From Cytophagales bacterium (lineage in GTDB: Bacteria > Bacteroidota > Bacteroidia > Cytophagales > Cyclobacteriaceae), in NCBI GenBank assembly GCA_017303795.1, contig JAFLBR010000015.1, positions 1-64,000 on the forward strand: 64,000 nt of DNA. The letters are read 5' to 3'. Below, in pieces: positions 36,965 through 44,404 of this stretch. A program made the translations under genes and the position numbers. Under the pieces are notes generated by a model. That model worked only from the letters and a program-made list of their open reading frames with translations, was not told the DNA's origin and searched no databases. The stretch's first letter is position 1, and each line of letters opens with the position of its first letter.

Positions 36965-37651
36965 ATGAAAATATTCATAATCTGTATTTTAATAGTTTTT
37001 TGCTTTTGCGCTTTGAATGATTCCGATCAAGGCACATTCAGGGGTGCCATTTATTATCAGTATAAAAGCACAGATTTGAATGGTGATAAGTTATTCTTTC
37101 CAATCGAACAGGAAGTTGAGTATTACGACCAATTTTATCGAGTAAATCGAGTTTTGAAGGGAGAAATTATAGAAATGATTGGTGATAAGGGTGTGTTATT
37201 AGATACAAAAGTTGATTCATTGTATGAGATTGACTATGCCAATCAACAAATCCGTAAACTTGCCATAACCCAAGAGGATGAGATTGAGGAACTGGAATTT
37301 AGAAAGTTGAACGAAGTATTTTTACTTGATCATTTGTGCGATGAGTTTGAAATAAAGTATGTTTATAAGATGAGTTATATGAATAACTATATTTCTACTC
37401 GCAGTCCGGATACCTTAACATGCAGATACTTTATTGCGCGTGACTTAAAAATTGCTAATCCTGTACGTTTTGCCAAATTACAAGGAAATCATAATACAAA
37501 ATTGTTAGATGGCAGATTTACCCGAGTTCCACTGAAGATAATTACTCAAAAAGCGAATGGCAGCCAAGTTATCATAGAAGCCATTAAAATTGCTCCAAGT
37601 GAAGCCGGTGTTTTTGATATGATTAGTAAGAAATTTATGCGCAAAAATTAG
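36965..37651 (+). CDS. Exported protein of unknown function
   Basis: 228 residues. Residues 1-16 form a hydrophobic signal; Cys13 and Cys15 (FCFCA) make a lipoprotein possible but the site is not canonical. The rest is beta-rich, with a closing motif IKIAPSEAGVFDMISKKF that recalls LolA-like or DUF4412/GLPGLI-type exported proteins, without clear assignment. The gene is AT-richer than its surroundings (line 37081-37140 is about 35% G+C by hand count). A remnant of a related gene end lies downstream at 38445. Confidence 0.6.
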   Translation: MKIFIICILIVFCFCALNDSDQGTFRGAIYYQYKSTDLNGDKLFFPIEQEVEYYDQFYRVNRVLKGEIIEMIGDKGVLLDTKVDSLYEIDYANQQIRKLAITQEDEIEELEFRKLNEVFLLDHLCDEFEIKYVYKMSYMNNYISTRSPDTLTCRYFIARDLKIANPVRFAKLQGNHNTKLLDGRFTRVPLKIITQKANGSQVIIEAIKIAPSEAGVFDMISKKFMRKN

Positions 37652-37686
37652 TATGGCTATTCTATATAACTATTCATTGAGTTGTT

Positions 37687-38442
37687 ATGCAATCAGTTAA
37701 AGTTAAAATATTGATTTTGGTAATCTCTGCTCTAAATAATAATGTTAGGGCGCAAGGCAAAGATGTTATTATTGAAAAATATATCGCTGCCGTTGGTGGA
37801 GTAGAAAAATGGAAGACTTTGCAAAGTGTTGTCCTCTCCATGACTCAATACCCAAAGGAGGAGAGAGTTATTAAGATCCCTTCAATTCATAACAATCAGG
37901 TAAATGATCGCTGGATATCCATTTCGAAGGATGGAGATTCTTCAACGGTGTGCTTCAATGGGAAAAATTATTGGCGTCAAGTTAAAGGAGGGGCACCTGA
38001 ATCGTTTGATTTTTATGCGCCAGTGTATGTTAAATATGCACGGCTAGGCGAACCTACTCATATACTAAATGCCGATTCAATTAAGCTCGAAGGAACCGTT
38101 GATTTTATCGCTGGCGACAAAAAGGTAATGTGTTATAAAATGGCACTTTTTGTCGATGGAAGTCGTTATTACTACTTTATTAACACAATTACTTACTATC
38201 TTGAAGGTTACACGCGAGGCGATCCAGGGGATCCGGTAACCTCCTTTAATGATTATAAAAAAATTAACGAATTATTAGTTCCATTCGAAGAGATTATCTA
38301 CAGAGGTAAGAACATTGAGTCTAGATTTGTAACAAACCTGATTTACTTCAATAGAAATGTACCAAGTCAAACGTATGATTATCCTAAAGGGACAACGAAT
38401 ATTATATCAACTAATTTATTGTTTAACTTAATCCAACAATAA
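37687..38442 (+). CDS. Exported LolA-like fold protein
   Basis: 251 residues. A signal peptide (about 1-22, cleavage near VRAQ) precedes IIEKYIAAVGGVEKWKTLQSV, a start often seen in exported lipoprotein-sorting-like (LolA fold) proteins of Bacteroidota. Regularly spaced beta strands follow (ISISKDGDSSTVCFNGKNYW, KVMCYKMALFVDGSRYYYF). The partner is unknown. It is in the same AT-rich stretch and orientation as the gene before and the thioredoxin-like gene after. Confidence 0.6.
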   Translation: MQSVKVKILILVISALNNNVRAQGKDVIIEKYIAAVGGVEKWKTLQSVVLSMTQYPKEERVIKIPSIHNNQVNDRWISISKDGDSSTVCFNGKNYWRQVKGGAPESFDFYAPVYVKYARLGEPTHILNADSIKLEGTVDFIAGDKKVMCYKMALFVDGSRYYYFINTITYYLEGYTRGDPGDPVTSFNDYKKINELLVPFEEIIYRGKNIESRFVTNLIYFNRNVPSQTYDYPKGTTNIISTNLLFNLIQQ

Positions 38443-38444
38443 AA

Positions 38445-38525
38445 AGTGTAATCGAGTCTTTTAAAATTGCTAAAGAAGAGATAGGGAATTTTGATATGTT
38501 AAGTAAAGAATTCAGAAACAATTGA
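38445..38525 (+). pseudogene. Remnant of a paralogue of the 36965 gene
   Basis: Read from 38445, this frame gives VIESFKIAKEEIGNFDML then SKEFRNN and a stop. It aligns with the last 25 residues of the 36965-37651 product (IKIAPSEAGVFDMISKKF). There is no start codon or upstream frame, so only the 3' end of a gene remains, directly behind the stop of the 251-residue gene. Confidence 0.6.
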
Positions 38526-38576
38526 TGAAATGCACCAAATTATCGATGTTACTTAAGGAATAAAACTAGTGATTCA

Positions 38577-39986
38577 ATGAGGGATAGATGTTTGGCTTTT
38601 TTCTTTGGATTATTTTTGTCTTTCCATTACACGGCTGGTCAATCGACTATTACGATTTATAATTTGAGTAGTAATAATTTTTTTGGTTTCTATTACGGTA
38701 ATGAGTTTAACGACCTTGAAAGTTCAATAAAACTAAGACAAAAAGATTTATTTGGTGGATATTCGAGTCGCTATTCAATAGCTACAGATGTACCATTGGT
38801 AGTAGTATTCACGAATGGAAGTGCTTTGAATGGAAGCCCTGTTTTACTAAGTCCTGGGGACACTTGCGAAGTACATGACAACGGGCGTGGCGGCTTTGAT
38901 TTCCGAAGCAAGATTAATAGAAATGGTGACTTTGGAATCCTCAATAAAATGGAACAGGAATACGGTTTCGTTTTGCCTGAAAATTTGGGGCTCAATCTCT
39001 CAAATAGGTTAGATGTAATGTATATTGTTGATCGAGTTAGATCGGCATACGTAAATCGAAAAATGTTTATCAAAGATTATGAAAAGACACATCTCATATC
39101 CAATGAATACAGAGTCGCAACCGAGAAACTCATTCATCAGAAGTATGCTATAAGTTTACTATTTCCGTTTTACCTACCACAAGATTCTGCTGGTTATAAC
39201 TTTGAGAATCTGCCTGCGGAGTATTATACTATACTCAATGACGGAATTGAAGGTGTATTTGATGATTCGCAGATACACTTGAACTCATATCAATTGGTAC
39301 TTTGGAATTATTGTAAATACTTATCCAGAAATTCACTCAATACAAGTGATGAATTTGTGACGATGTTTAAGAATGCAGAGCAGAATTTTTCTGGAAAGTC
39401 AAGAGAATTCCTGATGTTCCTTATTTTAAAGAAATATACTGGTAAGGGATTGCCTGATTTTCAGCAAAATGCGGAAACGTTTTTAAGAGAATATCCTGAA
39501 TCGGATTACCGGGAATACTTGCTCCGTCTTATTCCAAATGATTTAACAACTGAAATGATAAAGCTGGCTAACGAAAAGTTAACGGCTTATAATGGGACTG
39601 ATATAACTTGGAAGGAGATCATAAACAGAAGTAAGGGCAAGGTAATATACATCGACTTTTGGGCGAGTTGGTGTAAGCCTTGTCTTCAGGAGATGCCTCA
39701 CTCAGCAAGTTTGAGTAATTCTTTAAAGGATAGAGATGTGACATTCCTTTACATATCCTTAGATAGGAATAATGATTCCTGGATAAGAGCATCTAATAAG
39801 CTAAAGTTTGATTCTGGTCAGCATTTTTTGTTCAAAAGTGAGTCGGGGCTCAGGGACTTATTTGCTCTACAGGCTATTCCAAAATATATCATTATAGACA
39901 AGAAGGGTAATATCTATTCCCCAGATGCACCTCGTCCTTCTGATCCACGCCTTTACAATACTTTATTGAAGTTATCTACGGAATAG
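38577..39986 (+). CDS. Exported thioredoxin-like (TlpA-type) protein
   Basis: 469 residues. A signal peptide (about 1-21, TAGQ) leads to a region of about 300 residues without known motifs, rich in helices. The C-terminal thioredoxin domain (about 345-469) has WCKPC (Cys366 and Cys369) in YIDFWASWCKPCLQEMP and a cis-Pro loop AIPKYIIID. It probably reduces or isomerises disulfides in the periplasm or is coupled to nutrient uptake, as TlpA-like proteins of this plan are in Bacteroidota. It lies at the end of the AT-rich stretch. Confidence 0.82.
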   Translation: MRDRCLAFFFGLFLSFHYTAGQSTITIYNLSSNNFFGFYYGNEFNDLESSIKLRQKDLFGGYSSRYSIATDVPLVVVFTNGSALNGSPVLLSPGDTCEVHDNGRGGFDFRSKINRNGDFGILNKMEQEYGFVLPENLGLNLSNRLDVMYIVDRVRSAYVNRKMFIKDYEKTHLISNEYRVATEKLIHQKYAISLLFPFYLPQDSAGYNFENLPAEYYTILNDGIEGVFDDSQIHLNSYQLVLWNYCKYLSRNSLNTSDEFVTMFKNAEQNFSGKSREFLMFLILKKYTGKGLPDFQQNAETFLREYPESDYREYLLRLIPNDLTTEMIKLANEKLTAYNGTDITWKEIINRSKGKVIYIDFWASWCKPCLQEMPHSASLSNSLKDRDVTFLYISLDRNNDSWIRASNKLKFDSGQHFLFKSESGLRDLFALQAIPKYIIIDKKGNIYSPDAPRPSDPRLYNTLLKLSTE

Positions 39987-40131
39987 TACAAATTTTATAA
40001 GCAGTTTCAAATTCAGATAGTTGCGCCTCTAAAATAATACTATTTGTTCCACACCGTATTATTCTACATTTTCGTTATTCACTTATCTGTTAAATCGAAA
40101 ATCGTACTCCCTAAATCATAAATTTTTAACA

Positions 40132-40989
40132 ATGAAACCACTTGCCTTTTTTCTGCTGCTGCTGCTTGCAAATTTTACGTTTGCCCAATCCGGAAAAGTG
40201 TTGGACAGCGAATCGTTGCCCAGCAAAATTTTAGGGGGTAATCGCAAATATGCCGTTTACCTGCCACCCGATTATGAAACTTCTAAAAGAAGTTACCCGG
40301 TGTTGTATTTGTTGCACGGTGCAGGCGATGACCAAACCGGCTGGGTGCAGTTTGGTGAGGTGCTGAATATTACCGACAAAGCAATTGCCGAAGGCACAGC
40401 CACCCCCATGATTATTGTCATGCCCGATGCCAAAACCGGCCAGATGGGCTACTTCAATAGTATAAAAAATGATTGGCGGTATGAAGATTTCTTTTTCGAT
40501 GAGTTTATCCCTTATATCGAAAAGACTTACCGCATAAAAAGTGAGAAGCGGTTTCGCGCGGTGGCCGGACTTTCCATGGGCGGTGGCGGCTCATTTATGT
40601 ATGCGTTACATCGCCCCGAAATGTTTTCATCGGCTTGTCCGTTAAGTGCTTATGTAGGGCCGCTAACTATAGATGATTTGAAAAACTTTCTGAATCGTAC
40701 CAATACCAAAGCTACCGATGCAGAGTTGGAAGCGTATTTTAAAAAACATAATGCAATCAATCTAGTAAACGACATCAAGGACGACCAGAAGAAAGCCGTG
40801 CGGTGGTATATTGATTGTGGTGATGATGATTTTCTGTATGAAGGCAACTCGCTTATTCACATTGCGATGAAGAAAAAAGAAATTCCGCACGAGTTCCGCA
40901 TCCGCGAAGGCGCCCATACCTGGACGTACTGGCGTACTGCGTTACCCGATGTGTTGCATTTTGTTTCGCAAGCCTTTCATCAATATTGA
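40132..40989 (+). CDS. Exported esterase of the esterase D/feruloyl group
   Basis: 285 residues. Signal peptide 1-18 (FTFAQ). The alpha/beta hydrolase core shows YPVLYLLHGAGDDQTGW (oxyanion region, about 60-76), the nucleophile Ser148 in AGLSMGGGG and the catalytic His262 in EGAHTW; an Asp in IDCGDDDFLY is the likely acid. The substrate is probably a carbohydrate ester such as acetyl- or feruloyl-xylan, though simple esters are also hydrolysed by this family. G+C returns to normal here (line 40321-40380 is about 53% by hand count). Confidence 0.88.
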   Translation: MKPLAFFLLLLLANFTFAQSGKVLDSESLPSKILGGNRKYAVYLPPDYETSKRSYPVLYLLHGAGDDQTGWVQFGEVLNITDKAIAEGTATPMIIVMPDAKTGQMGYFNSIKNDWRYEDFFFDEFIPYIEKTYRIKSEKRFRAVAGLSMGGGGSFMYALHRPEMFSSACPLSAYVGPLTIDDLKNFLNRTNTKATDAELEAYFKKHNAINLVNDIKDDQKKAVRWYIDCGDDDFLYEGNSLIHIAMKKKEIPHEFRIREGAHTWTYWRTALPDVLHFVSQAFHQY

Positions 40990-41016
40990 TTTATTTGTTT
41001 GAAATAGTTTTAGCTC

Positions 41017-42690
41017 ATGAGGAAAATTCTTTTTGTTTTAATGATCGTGGGAACGAGTGTTTCTGCACAAGACGTGGTGTTGGATGTTTTAAAAGAAGAA
41101 CTTAATCGCGAAGTAAAAGAGTTTGCGAAAGTTGAATCGCCCCCGTATTACCTGGCCTATCGGGTAAACGATGTTTCCTATACCCAAATAGAATCTTCCT
41201 TTGGTAGCCTGGTACAATCGTACAGCAACCGCAACCGGTTTTTGTTTACAACGGTGCGCGTAGGCGATTATACATTTGATAATACACACCCCTCGGAAGA
41301 GGGCCGTTGGGGTGGTGGCGATGAGATGAGTGGAGCTGGTAACGCCATGCAAATTCCGGTTGATGATTCGCGCGAAGCCATTCAATATTCAATCTGGCGC
41401 GTAACACAAAACAGTTACAAACAAGCCCGCGAAACATTGAAGTCGTTAAAGAATAGTCCGGCAAGCGAAAAAAATAAATTACCAGATTTCTCTAAAACTA
41501 CGCCCGAACAATTTGTAGAACCTCCGTTGCCAGCCGATTGGTATAAACTGGCCGAGTGGCAGGATAAGGTACGCAAGTATTCCGCTCCGTTTCAAAAGAA
41601 TGCCGACATGGTTTCAGGCGATGTAAGTCTACAATTGGTAAGTGAACGAAAATACTTTGTATCATCTGAAGGTACCAGTGTGGTACAAAACCAACGCTAT
41701 GTGTATCTGATGATCAATGGAAATATTCGGGCAAAAGATGGCGACATTGTACCGTTGCATAAATCGTTTTTTGCATTTACACCAGAAGGCTTGCCAAACG
41801 ATGAGGTAGTGTTGCAAGAGGTTGATAAGCTCATTAACATTTTAGCAAAACTAAAAGATGCACCATTAGCTGAGCCATATACCGGACCTGCCATATTGGA
41901 TGCTCAGGTAGCGGGAGTTTTCTTTCATGAAATTTTCGGCCATCGCATAGAAGGCGAGCGCTTGCGTAATGATATGGATAGCCAGACGTTCAAAGAAAAA
42001 ATTAATCAACCAGTATTGAATAAAAACCTGAGCGTTACTTTCGATCCGACAATGAAGGAGTTTCAGGGTAAACCGTTAAACGGATTTTATCGCTATGATG
42101 ATGAGGGGGTAAAAGGCCAGCGTGTTGTAGTGGTTGATAACGGTATCTTGAAAACATTCTTAATGTCGCGAACTCCATTGGAGTCAGTGAAAACTTCTAA
42201 CGGGCATGGGCGGGCAGATGCCAATAGCGATCCGGTATCACGACAATCCAACTTGATTGTAGAAGCTAACAAGTCTGTAGCCTTTCAGGATTTAAGAAAG
42301 ATGTTGATTCAGGAGGCTAAGAAGCAAGGCAAAAAATACGGCTACTATTTTAAAGATGTGGTGGGGGGCTTTACTACAACCGATCGATTTAATCCAAACG
42401 CTTTCAATATTTTTCCAACGGAAGTGTATCGCGTTTACACCGATGGTCGCGCAGATGAATTAGTGCGGGGTGTGGATCTGATCGGTACACCGTTGGCTAT
42501 GTTTGCTGAGATAACCGCAGCCGATAAGCAGTCAGCAATTTTTACGGGCTTTTGTGGTGCAGAATCAGGCAGTGTTCCCGTTACAGCCATTTCCCCTTCT
42601 TTGTTTGTGCGCAGAATCGAAACGCAGAAAAAGCCACAGGCAGACATTGAATCTACCATTTTGAAAACACCAACTACTAACGAATATTAA
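41017..42690 (+). CDS. Exported TldD-like metalloprotease
   Basis: 557 residues. Signal peptide 1-18 (SVSAQ). The TldD/PmbA fold is shown by HEIFGH (His304, Glu305, His309) and the third zinc ligand Cys513 in FCGAESGSVP, matching the TldD active site. Cytosolic TldD/TldE process peptides such as microcin B17 and CcdA; this version is exported, so it works in the periplasm. It is followed 2 bases later by a TldE-like gene, which suggests a heterodimer as in TldD/TldE. Substrate unknown. Confidence 0.88.
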   Translation: MRKILFVLMIVGTSVSAQDVVLDVLKEELNREVKEFAKVESPPYYLAYRVNDVSYTQIESSFGSLVQSYSNRNRFLFTTVRVGDYTFDNTHPSEEGRWGGGDEMSGAGNAMQIPVDDSREAIQYSIWRVTQNSYKQARETLKSLKNSPASEKNKLPDFSKTTPEQFVEPPLPADWYKLAEWQDKVRKYSAPFQKNADMVSGDVSLQLVSERKYFVSSEGTSVVQNQRYVYLMINGNIRAKDGDIVPLHKSFFAFTPEGLPNDEVVLQEVDKLINILAKLKDAPLAEPYTGPAILDAQVAGVFFHEIFGHRIEGERLRNDMDSQTFKEKINQPVLNKNLSVTFDPTMKEFQGKPLNGFYRYDDEGVKGQRVVVVDNGILKTFLMSRTPLESVKTSNGHGRADANSDPVSRQSNLIVEANKSVAFQDLRKMLIQEAKKQGKKYGYYFKDVVGGFTTTDRFNPNAFNIFPTEVYRVYTDGRADELVRGVDLIGTPLAMFAEITAADKQSAIFTGFCGAESGSVPVTAISPSLFVRRIETQKKPQADIESTILKTPTTNEY

Positions 42691-42692
42691 TT

Positions 42693-44336
42693 ATGAAGAA
42701 GCGTATCTTCTTTTTTATAGGTCTTCTTGTTCTGGTGCAGCATGCATTTGCACAACCGAATGTAATTCAAAAAGCCATGCAAGACGAGATTGATCGCAGC
42801 ATGAAAGAATTGCAGTTAAATACTTTTGAGAAACCTTGCTATGTAAGTTGTTCGATCAACGATGTTACCGTTTACGCCATTACTTCGGTATTGGGTGGTG
42901 TAGTTAACTCAAGCGAATTAAAAAACAGAGTGAAAGGAAATCGCGTGTTGGTAGGTACGTATGAATTGAATGACGAAAGCCTCGATAACAATTTGTTTTC
43001 ATCGCCTGAAATGAACGACATTCAGGTTCCATTAGATGATGATTACCTCGGGGTACGCAGGGCGCTATGGGTTTCGATTGATAATGTGTATAAGAATGCA
43101 GCGCGGCAACATGCTAAGAATGTAGAAACGTGGAAAGAGCAGAAAAAACCTTTGGAAGAAATTCCACATCGGGTGTTTGCGAAATTACCAGCGGTAAAAA
43201 TTCAGAATAATCAAAACTTTGCCGCTTTCGATAAAAAGAAATGGGAAGCCAATCTGCGCCAGCTTACACAACTATTTGTAAAGTCGAATTACCCGGCATC
43301 CAACCTTTCGCTTAACTACATTCAGGGTTACGACTATTTTGAAAGTAGCGAAGGCACATCTTTGAAGTTGCCGGTGCAGCGTGCCACGTTGCAGTTAGCC
43401 ATTATTGGTCGCGATGAAGCAGGCGAACTGGTATTTGATCAGGCAGTTTGGGCAGCCACTCATCCCGATGAATTACCTACAGTGGCACAACTTGAGGCTG
43501 ACATTGAAGGCCGCTTAAAGAAATTAGAAGAAAGAAAGAAAACCACAAAGTTTGATGACGACTACACGGGTCCGGTTTTGCTGGAAGGTAGTTCAGTGGC
43601 TGATTTTATGTCAGCATTGTTATTTATGGGGCGCGAGCGTTTGATGTACGATAACAACATTCCTAGCCTTACGGGATTCAGAAACGATACCCGCAACTCA
43701 ATGGAATCGCGCATTGGAAAAAATGTGACTTCTACCAATTTATCAGTAAAAGCATGGGCTCATAAAAAAGAACATTTAGGCGTAAAATTATTAGGTGCAT
43801 TCGAGGCTGACTCAGAAGGTGTGGTGCCGCCCGATGAACTTACGCTTATCGATAAAGGTATGCTGAAAGATTTATTGAACGACAGAACGTTAACATCAAC
43901 TACTCAAACAGCTAATGGTCATCGCGATGGCCCGGGCGTAATTCAGATTTCGGTAAGTGAACAATACAACTCGAAACAATTAAAGGAAAAATTAATCGCC
44001 CAAGCCAAAGAAGTTGGACTTGAGTATGCCATTATTATTCGTAATGAAAACTTTGGCCGTATAGGCTTATTCAATGTGTATAAGGTTAATCTGCAAACAG
44101 GGGCCGAAGAGTTTCAACGGCAGGCGCGATTCAGTTCACTTTCGTTACGCAACCTCAGAAAAGTTTCTGCTACAACAGGCGAGGCGGCCTTCAACCAGCC
44201 TGGTTTTGGTGCCGAAGGTGGGTTTACCTCTTATATCGTTCCGCAAGGTTTGTTAATTGGCGAGGTTGAAATTGTGCGAGCTGAAATTCCATCTTACAAA
44301 GAAGATGAATTTGTAAAGGACCCGCTAAAACAATAG
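42693..44336 (+). CDS. Exported TldE-like non-catalytic partner
   Basis: 547 residues. Signal peptide 1-21 (HAFAQ). It resembles the upstream TldD-like protein along its length but where that has HEIFGH it reads MSALLFMGRERLM, so the zinc site is lost. This is the situation of TldE, which lacks metal ligands and supports TldD. The gene begins 2 bases after the TldD-like stop, consistent with one operon and one complex. Ends in a short linker before an independent promoter-like box at 44393. Confidence 0.85.
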   Translation: MKKRIFFFIGLLVLVQHAFAQPNVIQKAMQDEIDRSMKELQLNTFEKPCYVSCSINDVTVYAITSVLGGVVNSSELKNRVKGNRVLVGTYELNDESLDNNLFSSPEMNDIQVPLDDDYLGVRRALWVSIDNVYKNAARQHAKNVETWKEQKKPLEEIPHRVFAKLPAVKIQNNQNFAAFDKKKWEANLRQLTQLFVKSNYPASNLSLNYIQGYDYFESSEGTSLKLPVQRATLQLAIIGRDEAGELVFDQAVWAATHPDELPTVAQLEADIEGRLKKLEERKKTTKFDDDYTGPVLLEGSSVADFMSALLFMGRERLMYDNNIPSLTGFRNDTRNSMESRIGKNVTSTNLSVKAWAHKKEHLGVKLLGAFEADSEGVVPPDELTLIDKGMLKDLLNDRTLTSTTQTANGHRDGPGVIQISVSEQYNSKQLKEKLIAQAKEVGLEYAIIIRNENFGRIGLFNVYKVNLQTGAEEFQRQARFSSLSLRNLRKVSATTGEAAFNQPGFGAEGGFTSYIVPQGLLIGEVEIVRAEIPSYKEDEFVKDPLKQ

Positions 44337-44392
44337 CCGATTAGAAAGTTAATAAGTCGGCAAACACCCTACCAGTACCAGTTCTTCTCTGT

Positions 44393-44400
44393 TACCTTTG
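44393..44400 (+). promoter_or_regulatory. Candidate -7 box for the WG-repeat gene
   Basis: TACCTTTG matches TAnnTTTG and ends 4 bases before the ATG at 44405. No TTG is seen at the expected -33, so the call rests on the single box and its repeated placement in the window. Confidence 0.4.
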
Positions 44401-44404
44401 TGCT

